A stretch of DNA of 64,000 nt from Aquipseudomonas alcaligenes (GTDB lineage Bacteria; Pseudomonadota; Gammaproteobacteria; Pseudomonadales; Pseudomonadaceae). Below the pieces are notes generated by a model that was given only the letters and a program-made list of their open reading frames with translations, searched no databases and had not been told where the DNA came from. The DNA is taken from assembly GCF_900156545.1 (NCBI RefSeq), contig NZ_FTNW01000007.1, forward strand, positions 62,001 through 126,000. Reading direction: 5' to 3'. The translations under genes were made by a program, and so were the position numbers. Of this stretch, positions 58,204-64,000 are shown piece after piece (the stretch's first letter is position 1; every line of letters starts with the position of its first letter).

Positions 58204-58318
58204 CCCCCTCTCCCGCCGGGAGAGGGCAGGGGTGAGGGGGCTATGGGCAGCTCGGAGTTGCTCGGGACGCCCTCATCCTACGCGGCCCGCCCCGGCCCCT
58301 CGCCCAATGGGAGAGGGG
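58204..58318. repeat. CCCTCTCCC-type palindromic element, copy 3
   Basis: Begins CCCTCTCCCG-c-CGGGAGAGGG, continues with GGGTGAGGGG, GCAGCTCGGAG, CCCTCATCC blocks as in copy 1, and ends CCCCTCGCCCAATGGGAGAGGGG. Lies between mpl and ubiX. Confidence 0.8.
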
Positions 58319-58342
58319 AACAAACACTGCGAGGAGTTTCCC

Positions 58343-58972
58343 ATGAACGGCCCCGAACGCATCACCCTGGCCATGACCGGCGCCTCCGGCGCCCAGTACG
58401 GGCTGCGCCTGCTCGACTGCCTGGTGCAGGAAGACCGCGAGGTGCACTTCCTGATCTCCAAGGCCGCGCAGCTGGTGATGGCCACCGAGACCGATGTCAG
58501 CCTGCCGGCCAAGCCGCAGGCCATGCAGCAGTTCCTCAGCGAGTACACCGGCGCCGCGCCCGGACAGATCCGCGTGTACGGCAAGGAAGACTGGATGGCC
58601 CCGCCGGCCTCCGGCTCCGGCGCGCCCAGCGCCATGGTGGTGGTGCCGTGTTCGACCGGCACGCTGTCGGCGATTGCCACCGGTGCCTGCAACAACCTGA
58701 TCGAGCGCGCCGCCGACGTGGTGCTCAAGGAGCGCCGCCAGCTGATCCTGGTACCGCGCGAGGCGCCGTATTCGAGTATCCACCTGGAGAACATGCTCAA
58801 GCTGTCCAACCTCGGCGTGACCATACTGCCGGCGTCTCCGGGCTTCTATCACCAGCCGCAGACCCTGGACGATCTGGTCGACTTCGTCGTCGCGCGCATC
58901 CTCAACTGCCTTGGTGTGCCGCAGGACATGCTGCCGCGCTGGGGCGAACACCATCTGGCCAGCGATGAATAA
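58343..58972 (+). CDS. ubiX: Flavin prenyltransferase UbiX
   Basis: UbiX makes prenylated FMN, the cofactor of the UbiD decarboxylase in ubiquinone synthesis. The 209-residue protein shows the flavin-binding TGASGAQYGLRLL, the central PCSTGTLSAIATG, and LVPREAPYSSIHLENML near the C-terminus, where the dimethylallyl phosphate site lies. The ATG at 58343 has AGGAG upstream. The longer frame starting at 58232 lies in the palindromic element. It overlaps the following lipoprotein gene by eight bases. Confidence 0.96.
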   Translation: MNGPERITLAMTGASGAQYGLRLLDCLVQEDREVHFLISKAAQLVMATETDVSLPAKPQAMQQFLSEYTGAAPGQIRVYGKEDWMAPPASGSGAPSAMVVVPCSTGTLSAIATGACNNLIERAADVVLKERRQLILVPREAPYSSIHLENMLKLSNLGVTILPASPGFYHQPQTLDDLVDFVVARILNCLGVPQDMLPRWGEHHLASDE

Positions 58973-59252
58973 GGGCCTGCTCCTGCTGCTGGCCTGCGCG
59001 CTGCTGCCCGGCTGCGCCAGCGTGCGCACCCTGGATGCGGCCAAGCCTGGCGCGCCGATCATCTACTCCGGTACGCGACTGGACTGGTACACGCTGCAGG
59101 GCGGCTGCTGTCCGGTGGATCGTTTCGGCGCCGAGGCGCCCCGCTATCCCGGCCTCGACCTGCCGTTCGCCGCCGTGCTGGAGACCCTGCTGCTGCCATT
59201 TGCGGTGGCTGCCGAGCTGGGCGTCGGGCTCAGCGTTTCCGGCGGCATCTGA
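58965..59252 (+). CDS. Small lipoprotein, YceK/YidQ family
   Basis: The 95-residue protein has a lipoprotein signal (MNKGLLLLLACALLPGC) with the lipobox LLPGC, so Cys17 should be lipidated. After it come ASVRTLD, the YSGTRLDW motif and two cysteines in QGGCCPVDRFG, then a hydrophobic C-terminal segment (LDLPFAAVLETLLLPFAVA). This matches the YceK/YidQ (DUF1375) family of unknown function. The start overlaps the ubiX stop, so translation may be coupled. The aspartate sorting signal is absent at +2 (Ala), suggesting the outer membrane. Confidence 0.85.
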   Translation: MNKGLLLLLACALLPGCASVRTLDAAKPGAPIIYSGTRLDWYTLQGGCCPVDRFGAEAPRYPGLDLPFAAVLETLLLPFAVAAELGVGLSVSGGI

Positions 59253-59373
59253 GGCGCTCCTTGCGCTAGAGCCTTTGCGCCCGACTGGGCGGTCTGTTTC
59301 TGCGCGACCTGGGTTGGCATCGGCCAATCCTCGTCTAGGCTGACGAAAAAATGTCGGCGTCGCAGGCAAGGAC

Positions 59374-59880
59374 ATGCATCAGGCAATCCGAGCGTATGTG
59401 CGTGTTGTAGACCGCGTGAACAGGTTTGTGGGGCGCTGCGCCATGTACCTGATCTTCGTCATGCTGGGGGTTCTGCTCTACTCATCGCTGAGTAAGGCTT
59501 TCTTCACGCCGGCGATCTGGACGCTGGAAACCGCGCAGTTTCTGATGGTCGCCTACTTCCTGCTGGGGGGCGCCTACGCCATGCAGCTGGGGGACCATGT
59601 GCGCATGGACCTGCTCTACGGGCGCTGGCAGCCACGCACGCGCGCCTGGGTGGATGCCGTCACCATCCTCTTCCTGCTGTTCTACCTGGTGGTGCTGCTG
59701 TACGGCGGCCTGTCCTCGACCCACTACGCCTTCGAATACGACGAAACCAGCTATTCGGCCTGGTCGCCGCGCATGGCCCCGATCAAGGTGCTGATGGTGG
59801 TCGGTATCGCCCTGATGCTGCTGCAGGCGCTGGCACAGCTGTTCAAGGATATTGCCGCCGTACGCGGGGAGACGCTGTGA
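59374..59880 (+). CDS. TRAP transporter small permease, DctQ type
   Basis: A 168-residue inner-membrane protein with four hydrophobic segments (about 22-44, 50-70, 92-112 and 134-155), the DctQ topology, and ETAQFLMVAYFLLGGAYAMQ-type sequence in the second helix (quoted in part: FLLGGAYAMQ), followed by VRMDLLYGR. It would join the large permease to import an organic acid with the binding protein at 61318. AAGG precedes the ATG. The 121-bp gap upstream may hold its promoter, but I see no strong consensus there. Confidence 0.93.
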   Translation: MHQAIRAYVRVVDRVNRFVGRCAMYLIFVMLGVLLYSSLSKAFFTPAIWTLETAQFLMVAYFLLGGAYAMQLGDHVRMDLLYGRWQPRTRAWVDAVTILFLLFYLVVLLYGGLSSTHYAFEYDETSYSAWSPRMAPIKVLMVVGIALMLLQALAQLFKDIAAVRGETL

Positions 59881-61205
59881 TGGATCATGGTCTGATTGCC
59901 CTGCTGATGTTCAGCTCGATGATGCTGCTGTTGCTCACCGGCAAGCGCGTGTTCGGTGCCATCGGTTTCGTCGCAGCGGCCGCGGCGTTGCTGCTGTGGG
60001 GCGATGGCGGCGCCGAGCTGCCGTTCAGCGCGGCGATGAAGCTGATGAAGTGGTACCCGCTGCTGACCCTGCCGATGTTCGTGTTCATGGGCTACATGCT
60101 CTCCGAGTCGGGCGTGGCGGACGACCTGTACCGCATGTTCCATGTGTGGATGGGGCCGCTGCACGGCGGCCTGGCCATCGGCACCATCGGCCTGATGGTG
60201 CTGATCTCGGCGATGAACGGGCTGAGCGTGGCCGGCATGGCCATCGGCGCGACCATTGCCTTGCCCGAGCTGCTGCGGCGTGGCTACGACAAGATCATGG
60301 TCACCGGCGTGATCCAGGCCGGCAGCTCGCTGGGCATCCTCATTCCGCCCAGCGTGGTGCTGGTGCTGTACGGCATGATTGCCCGCCAGCCGGTCGGCCA
60401 GCTGTGGCTGGCCGGGGTGCTGCCAGGCCTGCTGATGGCCAGCCTGTTCGTGCTCTATATCGTCGTGCGCTGCCGCCTGCAGCCCGAAATGGGGCCGCCG
60501 CTGACTGCCGAAGAGCGTGCCGAGATCAGCCTGGGCGAGAAGCTGCGCCTGCTGCGTGCCGGTTTGTTGCCGCTGTTCATCTTCGTGTCGATGACCGGGC
60601 TGTTCATGCTCGGCATCACCAGCCTGGTGGAAAGCTCGGCGGTTGGCGCCCTGGCCGCCACCCTGGCGGCGCTGGTGCAGGGCCGGCTGACGCGCAAGGT
60701 GATGGAGGAGACCCTGCGCAAGACGCTCGGCATCAGCTGCATGTTCATGTGGATCATCCTCGCCGCACTGTGCTTCGGCGCGGTGTTCGACGGCCTCGGC
60801 GCGGTCAAGGCGATCGAGGGCTTCTTCGTCGGTGACCTGGGGCTGGGGCCCTGGGAAATCCTCATCCTGATGCAGCTGTCGTTCATCGTGATGGGCATGT
60901 TCCTCGATGACACCGCCATGCTGGTGATCGTCGCGCCGCTCTACGTGCCACTGGTGGGCAGCCTTGGCTTCGACCTGGTGTGGTACGGCGTGCTCTACAC
61001 CATCACCTGCCAAATGGCCTACATGACCCCGCCGTTCGGCTACAACCTGTTCCTGATGCGCGCCATGGCGCCGCCGGAAGTCAGCCTGGGCGACATCTAC
61101 CGCTCGGTCACGCCCTTCGTGGCGATCATGGCGCTGACCCTGGTGCTGGTGATGATCTACCCGCAGATCGCCCTGTGGCTGCCGCAGTGGCACTACGGCG
61201 GCTGA
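59880..61205 (+). CDS. TRAP transporter large permease, DctM type
   Basis: A 441-residue inner-membrane protein with about 12 hydrophobic segments. It carries the DctM-type GxxxPPS motif as GSSLGILIPPSVVLVLYG, and a second half with MFLDDTAMLVIVAPLYVP and TPPFGYNLFLMR, both typical of the family. I chose the ATG at 59880, which overlaps the dctQ-type stop by one base and has GGGGAG upstream; a GTG one codon earlier is also possible. The binding-protein gene begins 112 bp later. Confidence 0.94.
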   Translation: MDHGLIALLMFSSMMLLLLTGKRVFGAIGFVAAAAALLLWGDGGAELPFSAAMKLMKWYPLLTLPMFVFMGYMLSESGVADDLYRMFHVWMGPLHGGLAIGTIGLMVLISAMNGLSVAGMAIGATIALPELLRRGYDKIMVTGVIQAGSSLGILIPPSVVLVLYGMIARQPVGQLWLAGVLPGLLMASLFVLYIVVRCRLQPEMGPPLTAEERAEISLGEKLRLLRAGLLPLFIFVSMTGLFMLGITSLVESSAVGALAATLAALVQGRLTRKVMEETLRKTLGISCMFMWIILAALCFGAVFDGLGAVKAIEGFFVGDLGLGPWEILILMQLSFIVMGMFLDDTAMLVIVAPLYVPLVGSLGFDLVWYGVLYTITCQMAYMTPPFGYNLFLMRAMAPPEVSLGDIYRSVTPFVAIMALTLVLVMIYPQIALWLPQWHYGG

Positions 61206-61317
61206 GGCAAATCGGTTTTCAGGGCGGCGGCCCGGTAGTGTCTGTTGTGCGAGCGCCGGTCTGGGAGAGAGGGGAGGCGCAATGGTGCGGCTCCATTCAA
61301 CGCTTGGAGACGACAGC

Positions 61318-62358
61318 ATGACTACGAGACGCAAGTTCCTGCAGACCGCCGCGCTGGCCGGCGGCACTGCAGCCCTGGGCTCGGCGCACATCTACGCCGC
61401 GGAACCGAAGAAGATCACCTGGCGCCTGCAGACCTACGCCGGCCCTGCACTGGCCGAGCACGTGATCAAGCCCTCCATCGATGCGTTCAACAAGGTCGCC
61501 GAGGGGCAGATGGAGATCCAGCTGTACTTCGCCGACCAGCTGGTGCCCACCGGTGAGCTGTTCCGCGCCATGCAGAAAGGCACCATCGACGCGGTGCAGA
61601 GTGACGACGACTCGATCGCCGCGCCGGTCGACGTCGCCGTGTTCGGTGGCTACTTCCCCTTCGCCACCCGCTACAGCCTCGACGTGCCGGTGCTGTTCGA
61701 ACAGTTCGGCCTGCGGCAGATCTGGGAGGAGGCCTACGCCGAGGTCAAGGGCGTGACCTGGCTTGGCGCCGGCGCCTGGGACCCCTGCCACTTCGCCACG
61801 GTCGAGCCGATCAACTCGCTGGCCGACCTCAAGGGCAAGCGGGTGTTCACCTTCCCCACCGCCGGCAAGTTCCTCGCCCGCTTCGGAGTGATCCCGGTGA
61901 CGCTGCCCTGGGAGGACGTCGAGGTGGCGATCCAGACCGGCGAGCTCGACGGCATCGCCTGGTCTGGCATCACCGAGGATTACACGGTGGGTTGGGCCAA
62001 CGTCACCAAGTACTTCCTCACCAACAACATCTCCGGCGCCTGGATCGGCTCCTACTTCGCCAACTCGGAGAAGTGGGCAGAAGTGCCGGACAAGCTCAAG
62101 GACCTGTTCCGCCTGTGCATGGACAGCTCGCACTACTACCGCCAGCACTGGTACTGGGGCGGCGAGGCCAAGCTGCGGGTGGAGGGCGACAAGCTCAAGC
62201 TGACCACCATCCCGGCCGCGGAGTGGCAGACGGTGGAGGACGAGGCGCGCAAGTTCTGGGACGAGATCGCCAAGACCAGCCCGCGCTGCGCCAAGGTGGT
62301 CGAGACCTTCAAGCGCTACAACGCGCTGATGGACAAGGCTGGTCCGCCCTATCGCTGA
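61318..62358 (+). CDS. TRAP transporter substrate-binding protein, DctP type, with Tat-like signal
   Basis: A 346-residue periplasmic solute-binding protein. The N-terminus MTTRRKFLQTAALAGG has a twin-arginine motif (RRKFL), pointing to Tat export, before a hydrophobic stretch and cleavage near IYA-AEPKK. The mature part is of the DctP fold with LKGKRVFTFPTAGKFLARFG-type sequence (in parts: LKGKRVF, FLARFG), in which a conserved Arg binds the substrate carboxylate. Substrate unknown; the pattern resembles the 2-oxoacid-binding TakP class. GGAG precedes the ATG at 61318. It ends 7 bp from a convergent gene with no terminator between. Confidence 0.93.
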   Translation: MTTRRKFLQTAALAGGTAALGSAHIYAAEPKKITWRLQTYAGPALAEHVIKPSIDAFNKVAEGQMEIQLYFADQLVPTGELFRAMQKGTIDAVQSDDDSIAAPVDVAVFGGYFPFATRYSLDVPVLFEQFGLRQIWEEAYAEVKGVTWLGAGAWDPCHFATVEPINSLADLKGKRVFTFPTAGKFLARFGVIPVTLPWEDVEVAIQTGELDGIAWSGITEDYTVGWANVTKYFLTNNISGAWIGSYFANSEKWAEVPDKLKDLFRLCMDSSHYYRQHWYWGGEAKLRVEGDKLKLTTIPAAEWQTVEDEARKFWDEIAKTSPRCAKVVETFKRYNALMDKAGPPYR

Positions 62359-62365
62359 TGAGCGT

Positions 62366-64000
62366 TCAGCGCCCTGCGGTGCTTGCGTCGCCGCAGGGGG
62401 TTGGCCACAGCTCGAGCAGGCGTGCCGGTCCGGGCGTGGCGAACAGATAGCCCTGGAACAGCTGGCAGCCCGATTGCAGCAGGGCGTTGCGCTGCTCCGC
62501 GTTTTCCACCCCCTCGGCGATCACTTCCAGATCCAGCGTCTGGCCCAGGGCGACGATGGTGCGGATGATGGCGGCATCGTTGGCGTCTTCCAGAAGGTCG
62601 CGGACGAAGCAGCGGTCGATCTTCAGGCGCGACAGGGGCAGGCGCTTGAGGTAGCCGAGCGAGGAGTAACCGGTGCCGAAATCATCCAGCGAGAAGCTGA
62701 CGCCATGACCGCGCAGCTCCTGCATGCGCAGGATGATGGCCTCCACATCCTGCGCCAGCTGGCTTTCGGTCAGTTCCAGCTCCAGGCGCCCGGGGTCGGC
62801 GCCGCTTTCGGCCAGGATGGCCAGCACTTCGTCGGCGAAATCCGGGCGGTGCAGTTGTCGCGCGCTGACGTTGACGGCCAGTGGCAGACTGCCGAGCTGC
62901 GGATGCCCCTGCCAGGCCACCAGCTGGCGGCAGGCCTCGCGCAGTATCCAGCGGCCCAGCGGGAAGATCAGCTCGGTGCTCTCGGCCAGCGGGATGAACT
63001 CAGCAGGGGGAATCAGTCCGCGCTGCGGGTGCTGCCAGCGTACCAGGGCTTCGGCGCCGATCAGGCGACCGTCTCGGTCCACCTGCGGTTGGTAGTGCAG
63101 CAGCAGGCCGCGTCCGTCGTTCAAGCATTGGCGCAGGTCGTTTTCCATCTGCATGCGCGCCAGAACCTCGGCCTGCAGTTGGGGGTCGAAGAAGCGCACC
63201 GCATTGCGCCCCGCGGCCTTGGCCTGGTACATGGCCAGATCGGCACGCTTGAGCAGCTCCTCCACCGTGCCTTGGGCGCCGGAGAACAGCGTCACACCGA
63301 TGCTGGCGCTGCTGTTGTGCAACTGACCCTGCAGTTCATAAGGTTGCGCCAGGCTGACCAGCAGCTTGCTGGCCACCGTTTCGATTTCGCCGAGCGCCGT
63401 GCTGCCGCTGCCGAGCAACCCCTCGATCATCAGCACGAACTCGTCGCCGCCCAGGCGCGCCAGGGTGTCTTCCTGGCGCACCTGGCCACGCAGCCGCTGC
63501 GCCACCTGCTGCAGGAACTGATCGCCCATGGCATGGCCAAGGGTGTCGTTGAGGTTCTTGAAGTTGTCCAGATCGATGAACAGCAAAGCGCCTTCCTGGT
63601 GGCTGCGCTGGTGGCGCGCCAGGGCCTGCTGCAGGCGCTCTTGCAACAGGCGGCGATTGGGCAGGCCGGTGAGCGGGTCGTAGAACGCTAGCTGGTGGAT
63701 CTGCTCAAGGTTCTTCTTGTGTTCGGTAATGTCGGTGGAGATACCGCATAGCGCATAGATGCTGCTGTCCGGGCGCCGCAACGGCAGCTTGACCGACAGA
63801 TAGGCCTGCTCGCACTTGCCGTCCAGGCTGCGGTTGACCTCCTCCAGTTGCACCCGCTCACCTTCCTCCAGTACGAGACGGTCGTTGTGGCGCAACTGGG
63901 CGACGGTGCTCGAATCAAAGAAGGCTTCGTCGGTTTGGCCGATGACCTCGTTGCGCGGCCGACCGAACAGTTCGCAGACCTTGCGGTTGGCATACTGGTA
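62366..64000 (-). CDS. PAS-GGDEF-EAL cyclic-di-GMP enzyme, 5' end outside window
   Basis: The frame is open to the window edge, so the N-terminus is missing. In order of translation: a PAS domain with PAC segment (from about 63900-64000, including YQYANRKVCELFGRP, to DITEHKK), a GGDEF domain with FYDPLTGLPNRR, an I-site RQED five residues before an intact GGDEF, and an EAL domain with intact EALVRWQHP, VNVSARQLH, ELTES and DDFGTGYSSL. Both catalytic motifs and the inhibitory site look functional, so it could make or degrade cyclic-di-GMP. The TTG at 63895 is not the real start. It converges with the TRAP genes. Confidence 0.93.
   Translation of the reverse strand, partial: YQYANRKVCELFGRPRNEVIGQTDEAFFDSSTVAQLRHNDRLVLEEGERVQLEEVNRSLDGKCEQAYLSVKLPLRRPDSSIYALCGISTDITEHKKNLEQIHQLAFYDPLTGLPNRRLLQERLQQALARHQRSHQEGALLFIDLDNFKNLNDTLGHAMGDQFLQQVAQRLRGQVRQEDTLARLGGDEFVLMIEGLLGSGSTALGEIETVASKLLVSLAQPYELQGQLHNSSASIGVTLFSGAQGTVEELLKRADLAMYQAKAAGRNAVRFFDPQLQAEVLARMQMENDLRQCLNDGRGLLLHYQPQVDRDGRLIGAEALVRWQHPQRGLIPPAEFIPLAESTELIFPLGRWILREACRQLVAWQGHPQLGSLPLAVNVSARQLHRPDFADEVLAILAESGADPGRLELELTESQLAQDVEAIILRMQELRGHGVSFSLDDFGTGYSSLGYLKRLPLSRLKIDRCFVRDLLEDANDAAIIRTIVALGQTLDLEVIAEGVENAEQRNALLQSGCQLFQGYLFATPGPARLLELWPTPCGDASTAGR

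Noticed and set aside
53676..58318. CRISPR array suggested by repeated GC-rich palindromes
   Set aside because: Copies are spread singly over 4.6 kb in spacers, without regular repeat-spacer structure or cas genes.
59253..59373. Sigma-54 promoter for the TRAP genes (TTGGCATCGG)
   Set aside because: The -24-like TGGCAT has no TTGC element at the required distance.

Overview
The window is a GC-rich chromosomal segment of a Pseudomonas-like gammaproteobacterium. The main evidence is gene order. Positions 1-23400 follow, from memory of P. aeruginosa PAO1, the PA4958-psd-rhdA-HDOD-motAB-rsgA-orn-queG-nnr-tsaE-amiB-mutL-miaA-hfq-hflX-hflK-hflC-hisZ-purA series. Positions 46195-59250 follow the ppa-to-ubiX neighbourhood (PA4031-PA4019). 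No rRNA, tRNA, CRISPR array, phage or insertion sequence was seen.

Layout. (1) 1-23425 is housekeeping: phospholipid synthesis, the flagellar stator motAB, ribosome GTPase rsgA, oligoribonuclease, queuosine and NAD(P)HX-repair enzymes, the amiB-mutL-miaA-hfq-hflXKC chain, hisZ and purA, closed by a strong terminator. (2) 23782-45331 is a purine scavenging and degradation island. It holds a Tsx-type porin, adenine deaminase, an unassigned 2OG-Fe(II) oxygenase, a BMP-type ABC importer, an 8-oxoguanine deaminase, a RutR-like TetR regulator, the urate-to-glyoxylate enzymes PuuD, UraH, UraD, PuuE, Alc and AllA, guanine deaminase, and xanthine dehydrogenase XdhABC. (3) 45332-46194 holds no convincing gene. 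(4) 46195-58972 contains ppa, an MtfA-like peptidase, a GNAT enzyme, an ExaC-type aldehyde dehydrogenase with a divergent EatR-like sigma-54 activator, a glutamine-synthetase-like / aldehyde dehydrogenase / iron alcohol dehydrogenase operon, mpl and ubiX. (5) 58965-64000 holds a small lipoprotein, a DctQMP-type TRAP transporter and a PAS-GGDEF-EAL protein cut by the window edge.

How parts work together. Together the island genes can bring in bases, deaminate adenine, guanine and 8-oxoguanine, oxidise hypoxanthine/xanthine to urate and break urate down to glyoxylate and urea. Nine 16-bp inverted repeats resembling the E. coli RutR operator sit upstream of nearly every purine transcription unit and of the RutR-like gene itself, so the island looks like one autoregulated regulon.

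In the fourth block the ethanolamine ammonia-lyase genes that I recall beside exaC/eatR in PAO1 are absent. A glutamine-synthetase-like, ADH and ALDH operon lies on the other side of the regulator, which suggests a gamma-glutamylation route for an amino alcohol. The three transcript leaders of this block share the core ACAAGAAC, resembling Crc/Hfq target motifs. A sigma-54 promoter and an 18-bp palindrome lie between exaC and the regulator. A family of CCCTCTCCC/GGGAGAGGG palindromic elements occupies three spacers around this operon.
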